From assembly GCA_949130495.1 (NCBI GenBank), contig OX422207.1:834804073-834868072 (forward strand): 64,000 nucleotides of DNA, in the 5' to 3' direction. Position numbers and translations under genes: made by a program. The notes under the pieces are model-generated. The model was not told where the DNA came from and did not search any database. It was given only the letters and a program-made list of their open reading frames with translations. This stretch comes from Sambucus nigra. Its lineage: Eukaryota > Streptophyta > Magnoliopsida > Dipsacales > Adoxaceae. Of this stretch, positions 43,892-54,702 are shown in pieces (the first letter of the stretch is position 1; every line of letters begins with the position of its first letter).

Positions 43892-45950
43892 TTTCAACCA
43901 AATTTGGTATACGTGAACAGCATAATGAGGAGATCATTTACAAAAAAAAATAATTCAAAAATACAACTTGGAAGTGGGTGATTTGAAAATTAAATGAATA
44001 CTCTAAGAACATATTTTTCAACATTGTTTGTAGCATAGTTTTAGACTAGTTTGGCATATCCCGTTAAAAATCGTCACGCACCAAGAAGACGAACCGAACT
44101 CAAGCATCTCCAAGTTTGAAGACTTCCCATTATCCCAAAAGGTATAAAATAATTTAGAGTTTGAATTAATTCATAAAATAATGTTTGGGATGTTTAATTT
44201 TTATAAAAGACGAACATGACTGTTTTTGTTTTGAGAATATGTTTTTTAAGATACATGTAGGCAGAGTTTTAAAAAGGGAAAAGTTTTCGTTTCTTTCGTT
44301 CAAACGACATGCAATGTTGTTACTAACGACATGCTCTTGTCTTTCAAACGACATGGAGAAGTCGTTCGAACGACCCGTCGACTTAAGATTTTTATAAATA
44401 CCTGTTTCGTGATCAGATTGTTTAATAATTTTACCAGATAAGTTTCTGCATATCTGCTGCAAAATTTCTTCAAGTTTTGTGTAACAACATAACATCCTGC
44501 AATATTGTTCTCGTGAATTATTTTGAAACCCTGAAAAGTTTTGTATCTTTGCATACACCTTTTGTGGAGAGGATCTCCATTGCCGACTTGTGATACTTGC
44601 AGAAATTCACTGCTGAAGGCGAAGGCTGAGGCTGATTCGAAGGACTACGGTCATGTAATTCTTGCGAGGATCGTAGTTGTTGTTCCTTAGAGATTTTTAA
44701 AAAATAGCGCGTTATGATTGCACATGATTCTTCTCTTGCTATATCTTATAGATGATTGTGTTCGCATGTTTGTCATACGCTAGTTGTGCTTCATGATATA
44801 TGTTTGCTAGTGTTATGACATAATTGGAAAAATACAAAACGATTTTTAGTTTATATATTTTTTGAAAAATACAAAAGGATTTTATTTTTTGAAAAATTTA
44901 AAAAGATTTTCGGTTCTTTGTGTATTTTAGTTTTACACATTTAGTGTGGCATATTGGTGTGTTTGAATACAACTCATTCCGCAATTTACATGTGGTTGGA
45001 AAATTTCGTTGTGACTTTAGATGCTTAGATTGATCTTAACCATGTTTATAGAGTTGTTTCAAAATTGACTTGCTTTATGGATTCGACTTTGTTCATGCCT
45101 CCACACATACATGCATAAGCTTATTGAATTTTGACTTCATGATGTACATTTGAGCTTGGTGAGATGTTATCCCATCAATCTTGTCATCTACATGTTTATT
45201 TGACTATGGAGGATTTGTGCATGTAAGAACTGTTACCCGTGAGGAATTTATTTTATATTGAATAAATGATGAGTATACACGGAAGAGGGCTAACAGTCTC
45301 ATCGTGAAAGCCACCGTTTGAAAAGAGCCCGAGAAAAAATTTAGGCAATAAAAAGAATATTATGCCAAAAGGAGGCCAATTTGTTTAGTTTGATATGAAC
45401 ATTCAAAAGAAAAGAAACGAATTATTTATGAGGGAGTTTGGATGGAAATTTCAATGGGTTTGCATAATGATAATGTATCCTGGTTATGCTTATTGTCATG
45501 ATTCCATTGATTTGTAGAATCTTTAATATTCTAGGCTTGTGTTCATGGTGCTTGTTTTGTTCATTAACTTTAAATTTATATATCACTTGAGGCTAAAACT
45601 TCGATAAAGTTTTGCAGTCAATTAGAACTTCTTGAATATATTTTAGTGGTTGGGTTATAAATATTTTTGTTACTAGTTCACACTCATTCATTCCATTCCA
45701 CATATTTGGACACATCGATACCATGCTAGTGTGTAAAGTTTATGTGTTTTATATCATGTTTTATGGTCGTTTGTACCTATATATGTGTGCCAAATTTTTT
45801 TTTGATATATTTTGCATATATTATATATGGTATGTTTGTTGCATTTGTGAAATTTGCATATTTTTAAAAATAATAAATATTTCAAAAATAGTTGGTTTTG
45901 TTTGTCTTTGAGATGATCATTACACATGCTTAGTTTACATCTTTTGTGAT
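42775..45950. other. AT-rich stretch without a recognised gene
   Basis: No exon series or RNA gene was recognised. The stretch holds an (AT)n(GT)n microsatellite (43823-43890). From 43990 it has a less AT-rich part with CAAACGACATG-like repeated words (44300-44380) that might be a decayed LTR-type repeat, though I found no paired copy. The part near 45700-45920 is T-rich. The DNA ends at the Tat LTR with left flank GTGAT. Confidence 0.45.
43823..43890. repeat. (AT)n(GT)n compound microsatellite
   Basis: About 16 AT units are followed by about 18 GT units. Short frames rich in Tyr-Ile and Cys-Val over it are artefacts. Confidence 0.92.
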
Positions 45951-46440
45951 TGTTGATGTAAAAAACTAGACTATGTCTAATTATTTAATCACAGATAATA
46001 TTTGTAAGTAAAAGAAAGTGGCAAAAAGGTTTTTAAAGTGGTTCAGCTTATGGAGAAAATCCTACATCCACTGTGCTTGTTATTGCCTTGTGTTTACCTT
46101 TTTATCACTTGCCCTGACGAAGGATTTACAACGTATTTATAGCCCAGTAGGGAGACAAAGAGATGGAATGTTAAAGGAAGGAATGACTTTATAAATTAGG
46201 CATTTACATCAGTACAGAATATCCATAATGCTTCTGGTTATTGGCGTTTTACTGATACTATTGGTCGACCTCCTTTTGTTGCTTGGGCTTCCTGGTGTTG
46301 ATCGGCATTCCAATACTGTTGGTCGGCATTCCAGGCCTTGGTCGATGATTATACCCTGCTGACTAGGATTATTGCCATAATGTATAACACATATCTATTT
46401 CTGATTGATCCATGTAAATGGTTAAATTTTTGTATCAACA
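45951..46440 (-). repeat. 3' LTR of the Tat element (490 bp)
   Basis: The ends are TGTTGATGTA and TTTGTATCAACA. Immediately right of it GAAGCCCCCAATG reads as a polypurine tract on the minus strand, which identifies this as the 3' LTR. It is alignable with 20357-20870. Confidence 0.88.
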
Positions 46441-46899
46441 GAAGCCCCCAATGTTCCATGCTTGATGCTTGCTTAAAAGTATGGAGCATTTAGTTCTGGT
46501 AGTAGCTCGAGCTATATTTCTGATTCTTGGTTGGTTGTCGACTTTCCACACTTGTAAATTATTATCTTTGTTGATAACTTGTACTGTTGTTGGCATTTTT
46601 GTAAATATCCATACTTATAATGAATCGTTTTGAGGAAAATATGTCTTTTTCTGCTTAGTCGCCAAAATTTCAATCGTCATTTCACTTTAATCATTGCGTT
46701 TGTCTATTTTCGAGGCAATCTATAAGAGGCGATAAAATCTCGGTCATCTCTTACCTCAAGCCTTCTAAGTTTCTGCTGCAATTTCTTGAGCTTTCGTGCG
46801 ATCGTTCTTCATGTCTTCTAGTTCTTGCTGAATCCTTAAGTCTTTGTAAGAATTATTTCTCTTTCTTCTTTTCTTCATATCGAATCATAGTTTACGTTG

Positions 46900-48571
46900 T
46901 TGTCTCTCTAGATGAGTTTAGAAAAGAATGGAACATACCAGACTAGGTAGACTTAGAGTTTTCGAATCCCCCCTGTAGGCCTTTTTTCTTTATTTAAAGG
47001 TCATTGGATCCCTTCCTTATTCGTTGCTGAATGCGGCTTTACTTTTCTCCCAAATCATTTTGTATAGAATTTTGTCAATACTTTGACATTGTACCTGCTA
47101 GAGTAGCCCCTAATACTTGGAAGTTATCAATGGTGTTAATATGCTCAATCAACTCCATGGGATCCGCATAGGCATTCTCGAAATCATGTTTTGTTATAAG
47201 TGGGTCATTAGTGATAGTACTTACTATTTAAAAACTAGGGCTGTAAATAGAGCTTTAGTTGTTAACCTTCCTGACTCCAATAGTAATTACTTCTATCATG
47301 GAGTGATTGCCAAAAATTGACAATATGTACCCTTAACATGGGGTGAAGTGTACAGTGGGTCAAAATGTCCTCAGGAAGGTCATGGGATAGGTTGTTTTAA
47401 ATTCTTATGTGACTTTATTAACCATTTTTCTGTTGAACTATGAATCAATGGTCGTTCTTTTTCTTGCAGTTGATAGGAAGAGGAACTGTCCAAAGGAAGG
47501 TGACATCAAGCTTAACGAGCTCAAGTTTCGTTGGGGTCTTCATAAAAAAATTGGTGAAGAACGTACTAGATCGACATCATACTTGCTAAAATACAAGAGT
47601 TATGTTACCTCTTTTGTTGTCTGACCTTCTACTATTGTTCCATCCATTGTGGTTGACTTGGACCAAGACCGAGTGTGCACTTCATCAAGCAATGGTGAAC
47701 TTGTTTCAGGTCCTTCTTCATCCTTGGACTTTGACCTTCCTCTTGCTGCTGCTAGGGCAAAGAGGAAATTTCCCAATATAATGGGAGATGTTGTTGCTCC
47801 TGGATCCATAAAATTTATTGGTGGTGGGGCCACTAATAAAGAGGATGCTGGGAAGAAGCCCCCAAATAATAAGGGTGAAGAGTCCCTTCTTAAACGCATC
47901 AAAAAGGGTCTTCCTTCCAGACTTGCTGAAGGAACTACTGCTACTGTCGATCAACAGAACTTGGCTAATTTTCCAGTTGATATTACTGGTTCTCCTGTAG
48001 TCATAGGTCTTGGCTTATCTAGGCAGTTGATAAGGTCTAGGACTTTATCAGATCATAGGGGTGCTACCTATTCCATGCCCCTTTTAAAAATTTCTGAAAG
48101 GCCTGCTCAAAGCCTTGCCTTGGTAAGAATTCTTGTTTTTTTTATACTTGTACTTTTTTTTATAGTTTTCTTGTACTAGTTTGGCCTCTCTTTTTGCAGT
48201 TCCTAGTTGATTTCAACTAGATGTTGGAGAAGGGTGATGCGCTTCATTCTTCTTCAAATGACGTATAAAAGGCTTTTGAATTCCTGAAGACGTCCTTGCT
48301 TGACTTCCAACAAGCATTGGCAAATGAGAAGCAATCTTGGGAGAAAAAATAAAAGCCACCGAGGATGCCCATAAAAAAGCTGAAGATGAGGTTGTTGCAG
48401 CTCGGGGATAAGGTTCTGAGTTGAAGAAGAACTTGGCTACTGAGAAGGCCAAAATAGTGAAGGCTAGATAAAACTCTTTCAATAAGGGATGGGAGAAGGC
48501 CATAGCAACTGCTTCTATTCAGATTGAGTATGTGAAGAAAAAATGTTACAAAGATGGTTAGTCGACAACAC
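46900..48571 (+). pseudogene. Tat antisense ORF 1, first part, with intron-like gaps
   Basis: The plus-strand coding remnants show no enzyme motif I know. They include YYLKTRAVNRALVVNLPDSN (47220-47285), which has the tone of the antisense proteins of Tat elements, then a Ser/Pro part with a basic KRIKKG patch (47649-48120), then a Lys/Glu/Ala-rich coiled coil (48225-48560). Intron-like borders occur at TTG|GTAAGAATT (48121) with TTTTTGCAG|TTCC (about 48200), and at CTTGCAG|TTGAT (about 47470). Stops are present. The frame runs directly on at 57696 after removal of the nested element and one TSD copy, and ends at 57938. Confidence 0.6.
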
Positions 48572-48576
48572 TTACT
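48572..48576. repeat. Left target-site duplication TTACT of the nested element
   Basis: It is repeated at 57691-57695. Removing the element and one copy restores the antisense ORF frame (STTLTEVGT). Confidence 0.93.
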
Positions 48577-51500
48577 TGTAATACCCCATACTTTTATGGA
48601 TAATTTAAATGTTATAAATGGGTGTAATTTGGAAATTTGAAAAATTTCTGAGAAAAATAATTTTTGGAGTTTATGCGGGCTAGATGATTTTTTATATATG
48701 CTACATTTACTTTTGAGATTAAGTAAATGAGTTGGACTATTTCAATTACATGTCGCAGTTGGGTAAAGCGATAAAGGATAATATTTTAATTGGAAAACCC
48801 GCATTGATATGTATTGGGTTTAATTAGTGAATTGTATTTAAGTACCTCGGATGGAGATTTCAAGTGTGAGGTTAGTTTCGAAATGGCCGAGATATTCCGA
48901 ATAGAGTATCCGGGAGTAGTGTTTAGGTTCCTGAAATTTTTGGATAAAAAGGGGCTCGTAATTAAGTAAACGAGTCATTTTTGGGTTTCAAAGGGATAAA
49001 CCCTCATTCTCTCCTATATAAGGAAAGAGAGAATGGGAGAAAGGTAAAAAAAGAGACAAGAAAGGAAGGAGAGAAAAGAGAGAAGAAAAGGAGATTCCGA
49101 TCAAACTCCGCAGGATTCGACTCGAGGTCGTCGGATTTTATCCACAAGGCAAGTGTTTACTTGCTCATTTCTTTTAAAGCATAAATCTCATATTGTAGTT
49201 GGTAGAGATAAACCACAAAGATTTTTGGGATGGGTTTTTATGAACCAAAATGGGTTTTCGAAAAAGTTTAACGGATTAACCCCGAAAAATATCCCAATTG
49301 GAAAACTTAGGATTTAATCAAAATCTGTTGTTGGTTATGGGTTCTAGGATGTTTAGAACCCTTTTCATGCGTGTATATGTATTTGATTTAGGTTGGAGGA
49401 CGTTAGGAAAGGAGAGAAAACTTGGGGGAAGCTTTAATGGACGAAACAGCTTCTCGGAGAAGAAGCTGTCCGAGTCGATCGATCGATCGATGCCCATAAA
49501 ATTTGACAATTTCGGCTTATTTTAGTTACATGGGATAAATTCCAAATTTAATTATCTCTAAATTATTTAATTGAGGAAATAAGGATTCACTTAGAGAATT
49601 AATATCTAACCATTTGAGTAATTTTTGGGGGCTAGGAGGGTACTATAATCGTGTGGCACTAAAAGTATATTTTTGAGGAAAATTAATAAATTGAGGAATT
49701 AGACAATTGGGGTTCCCAAAAATAGAGTGGGGACTTCTAAATTATTATTGGAGTGAGATTTATACTTTGGTTTAATTTAGTAAAATCTTGGACTTACGTA
49801 TTTAGGGGGGTCGAGACGAGTAACACCCGAGGGAGTATTTCATCGGGTGATTCTATATTGATAATTGTGCGCGTAGAAAATGTAATTATATGCCGACTAT
49901 AATTGAGTAAATCATATGAGGTGACTAGGATGGAATTTGGGATATTCAGAGAGTGTATAAATCCTGAAAAGTGATCAAGGTTCGAGGTATATTGGTGTAA
50001 GAGAATACTTGTGGGATTAGTATTTAAATAGGAGAATACTTAAGTATTATTATGAGATTGGCAATTATAGCCAGATTTACAGTCGAGGAATGATATATAT
50101 ATATATATATTCGATGTGATTACAGTATATATAGTATATGATACGAATACATATATATGTGTGTGTGATTGGTATATGTGTATCTTAGAGGCTGATTTCC
50201 ACGGGCTTTCCTTTGGCGTAGGATTGGAACAACCATATTATATATTTTTTCTAGTGCGGTCCGGGGAGGTTGCGCGATGTGGGTGAATCCCCTGGCTTGA
50301 GGAGCAGGGAGAGTATATCCCCAGGTCATCTCATCCCGCGTTCGAGTGCGATGTGTGTACTCCACTTGCAGAGGGAGCATGAGAGCCTCCATCATTGTCT
50401 ATGTTTTACTATGACCATGAGTAAGTCTGGCTTGGTACCGTGGTACAGTGAGTAAACACGAATTTGGATAGGCACTATGAGACTGCATCCTCGAGTTTTA
50501 GCTCGGTGGGATGGTTATTATGCTTGGGATTTGAATAATTATATACTAGTTGTGTATATTATATTGTTTATATATGAAGGTGAATAATCTTATATAGTAA
50601 ACGTATATAAGAATTGAAAGATTGATAAGAGTTATTCCTTTCCGATAAATGTATATATATATTCGGATTTATGTGAAGCATTGGTTCTATTGAGAACTCA
50701 ATGTTTATATATTTATATGTATAAGTTGCGTGATGAGGGATCAATGGATCTCGACGAATAACATTGCCAAGTAGTAACGTATCGGGGGATTCCCTTTTTG
50801 GATTTCGCTTCGTGAGACACCCCACGCACGAATTTAGCGCAGTGTTGGGAATGGGGATGAGTTTATCCCTTAGTACTGGGGGTAATTAGGATTTTCAGAG
50901 TTTGGGTGAGGGGTATCTAGACGAATTAGTTAGGCAGGGTAACTGATTAGGTTACTTAATAGGTACGCGTTAGTGTGCACTATTAGAAGAGGGGTGAGGG
51001 GTATCTCATGGGAATGCGTTACCAATTTAAATATGAGGTAAATCATATTTTTTCAAAAATATAGCATTTATGCACTTGAAAAATATTTTCACAACTCGAG
51101 CTCTGACCCGTTTCTATATGTTTCCTCTCTTGCTATATATGCATATATATTTAGGTGTCCAGACACAGGGATGTTCGGATGATGATTCCTTCGAGTCAGA
51201 CGTTTGCTGCAGCAACTGTGGATGCATGCAGGTTTCGTGTAGACGTTTCCATCCTCCAGATCTAGATAGGAGGTACAGTAGAAACATCCAGGCTGATAGC
51301 CCAATTGTATTTATTTATTCTTTTATCACCTTTTTGTGCGACCTTTGATTTGATTGTATTATATTAAACTCAGTGTTCGATTATTTTATTTCTTTTCAGT
51401 TTCATTTATATAAACTATGTGAATGTTTTATTTGAATAGTTTGATTAAAAAGATTAGTAAACTAAAATTTTGATGCCAGCCTAATAGGTTATTAGTAATT

Positions 51501-51603
51501 AAACTGGTTTTCGACAGTGATGCTGAGAATGAACCATATGAGACTCCTATCTTAATGTGGTACAGGAGTGATCGCCCGGTATATTATTAGGCGGGGTGTC
51601 ACA
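48577..51603 (+). repeat. 5' LTR of the non-autonomous element (3027 bp)
   Basis: It starts TGTAATACCCCATAC and ends GGCGGGGTGTCACA. It contains a (GATC)n tract near 49478-49491, a TATATATAT run at 50095-50110, and the TTTCGCTTCGTGAGAC motif (50803-50818). The last 90 bases (GACAGTGATGCTGAGAATGA onward) are close to the end of the Tekay LTR at 12049-12137. Confidence 0.9.
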
Positions 51604-54600
51604 GATGGTATCAGATCATCAGGTTCTAGTGTCCTTAGGAATCTGTGTGGACTTACTACACTTTCAGCATTGCCTTCGATTTGATATAGAGCCTTAGGAT
51701 TAGGATTATTGATCCCTCTGGTGAGATTTCATTCCCCCACTATTATGTAAAATTATAGTTAATCTTTTGCATGCTCGTTTTAGGTTCGTGTGTTGATCAA
51801 GGAAGGGTGACTAAGGAAGGTCGTGATGAGGGCAGCAGGAGGCGGGGCATTACTTGGAGTTGTAAGTTGAAGTGGGGATTGAGGACCGTAGTTGAGGTCA
51901 CTCCCCTTTGTGGCATTGTCAAGGATTGCTGCGATGACTACTAAAGTATAGTAATTATAATTATCTACGTACCGTCGTAGTAGAGAGTGGTGCTAGACCT
52001 GAAGTACCCACTAAAGTTTAATTGGGAAAATATTCGAAAGGTCTTCGATAAGAACTATATGTTGAAGTTAAGTCATGCGAAGGAAGTGTAGCATTACTCA
52101 ATGGAAGTAGTAGGCTCAGAAGCTTTGGCTTAGAGCAAGGTATGAAAATACCCAGATGTGAAAATTTGAGGGAAAATTTTTCACTCGTGGGACCAATATT
52201 TTAAGACAACAGGATGTTTTGCTCACAGAGGGAACTTATGGATGGTTTTAACCGCAAGTTCGTTTGGTTTATCAGAAAGATAACGCAGTTTCAAATTATT
52301 CACATAAGTATCGATCAGAGGCCGATAATGAATGAAGAGTTACCTAGATAACTGAACTTTTTACCGAATTTAGGGAGGTACAATGAAGAGAGAGTCCTTC
52401 AGAGGAATGATAGGCTTGCTGGATTAGTGTTTCTAACACTGGTAGAGAATTTATATCTAAGGAACCCCATCGGTGGACATTCACCCGGGGAATTCTTAAA
52501 ACAGGGCTGTTAAGGCTGGTAGTGGAGCTTTCTCTTGACGAAGAAGTTAAGGGGACTATGAAGGCGACTGTCATGATCGAGGCTATAAAGTCCGAGATAC
52601 TGATGACCTTAATATGGTCAGGGTGTCCAGAATTGGGGAAATATTGCAATGTGGGGTGTAGAACCACACGGTTAGTCCTTGCCCAGTTGGACTTAAAAGA
52701 CAAGAGTAATGTTCCTAGAGGTGGCATTAATTACAATAGTTTTTGGTTCAGTTACGGTAAGAATGTTGTTACGAGTTTTGCCTTGGAGGAAGGAGGTATA
52801 TTTTTGTGTGGCCAGATAGAGTCGCGGGATTTCGTTTGGCTTAAATTCGTGTGTGACTTGAGTTTACTGGCGGTATCGATAACATTATATAGTAGATGTC
52901 TATGTGTTTTTTCGCGATAGCGGGGCTCAATTTTCTTCGTTTGTTACGAAGACGAGTGTTGGTATGTCGAGCTCATATTTTGATTGTATTTCTTGTTTGT
53001 ATGCGATATACGAGTATAGTTTTATTCTGAGTATTATATGTTCTTAGTTGATTGGATCGATAGTAGGCTAATGATTGCAAGACTATTGTATCCGGCGTTC
53101 CAGGGTGGAACATGTTGTGGTTGCGATATCTTACCTGGATACAGGTTGAGTTCGCCTTTGTTATATAGGTGGATAGAACTTCGGTGAGTGGATGTTTTAT
53201 TATCATGATTTGAGTCTGTGGCGACCTTATAGGTGTGATTTAAGGTATGCAGGATTTATTGTTAAGCTATGAGTTTAAGCTTGTTATTATTTGCACAAGT
53301 ACAAACTCTTGGTGGTGTGCCTCCTGGGATAAAATAGGAGTTCAGACCACGTTTTGTTGAGAGAGGGGATAGGGTGATCCCGGTTGCACAATTGAAGCTA
53401 ACGGACCTCCACGGTCGACAAAGTTAAGCAGTAGTGTATAGGAGGGGTTCCTTATTTGGATTTCGCTTGCGAGACGCTCCGCGCATGAACCTTAACGACA
53501 TCGGGAGTGGAGAGATGTTATGGGATGCAAGGATGTTGGTTTTGATTATGAGTTACCTAGTGTGGAGAAAACACTATAGACTGAGAGCCGTGTGATGATT
53601 GCATGTTTATAGAGATAAAAGTGTTATGGAAGAGCGCTGAAATGGTTCTTTCACTACAAGTAACCGGATGAGGTAAGGTTAAGGAATTGATTTGAGACTT
53701 ATAGCCAGACCTTGAATAGAAGGAAAATTTTGGAGGTAGCATATTTAGAGTATAATGTTTATAATACCTTTACAGAGAGTAGGCGCCCCGATTAGTTAGA
53801 CTTTCCATTTTATCAAGATGGAAGGACATAGTGGTAGAAGAGCGTTAGTAGGTTAGTGAGGTAGGATTTTAAAACGTCCCGATAGTGTGCCTTAGGCCGT
53901 TATATCTCGATGACCGACGATGCGAGAGTAGTGTAACGGGAGGGTTCCTTGTCTGGATTTCGCTTTGCGAGACATCCCACGTATGAAACCGAGCAAATGT
54001 CAAAAATTGAGAGAGGTCTTGGGAACTAGGGATATTGTTAGGATAGTACTCGTTTCACGTGGGTAGGAAACACATCGAGCGTAAGATTATTATAATGGAA
54101 GACCAGTAGGACTAGTGTCACCGATATAAGGAGATTGTGGTATGTTAACCAAGAGAAGATTCGTGGGTTAACTTTAAGAAGGACCGAATTCCCAGGCCTA
54201 AGGAAGATTGGATTTTGAAGTATTCGGATTAAGAAAACCCATGTGTTGGTATCAGGCCGAGGAAGTAAGGCCCATTGTTTAGAAAGAGTGTACGTGTCGG
54301 ACGTTTATAATGGTTGTGCAGATAGACACGGGTTATAAAAGTGTATGGACACCTTGGTAAGTTGGCTTTACACCTGAGATAAGTGAGAAGACTGACGGTA
54401 ATAGTCAAGTACTAGTGTTATTTTCCTTTGAAAGGAAATTCAAAATCGCGTGGTGAACGAACGAACTCTTAGAGTAGAACAACAAGCATAAGCCCGTTTC
54501 CTTTGGATGCGGCTATAGGAGCATTAGGCATGATGTGACGTTAGAGTCAACTTTGCGACCGAGGTAATATGATAGATTATGAAGATGTAGATAAGCTAGT

Positions 54601-54702
54601 AGTAAAGTACCGAATGAGAATTATGAGAGTGATTCTCAATCCTAGGTTAATATCGATCGTAGTTGAATTTCGAGGGCGAAATTCGGTTATAAGGAGGGAG
54701 TA
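51604..54702 (+). other. Internal region of the non-autonomous element
   Basis: It opens with the site TGGTATCAGATC (51606-51617, one base off the usual site) and closes with AAGGAGGGAG (54691-54700). Between them I find no pol motif. The longest frame (52522-52920, 132 codons) matches nothing I know. Two diverged copies of a motif also found in the LTR lie at 53441-53490 and 53938-53990, so part of the internal DNA may derive from LTR sequence. Confidence 0.7.

Noticed and set aside
44166..44558. 130-codon minus-strand frame
   Set aside because: It has no recognisable motif, lies in what looks like decayed repeat DNA, and is overlapped by other random frames.
47600..47954. Minus-strand frames of about 80-100 codons
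   Set aside because: They oppose the Tat antisense ORF, whose plus-strand reading has more ordinary composition and splice-like borders.
49318..49525. Open frames on both strands near the GATC tract
   Set aside because: They lie within an LTR, and the same region of the partner LTR (55440-55650) does not keep them.
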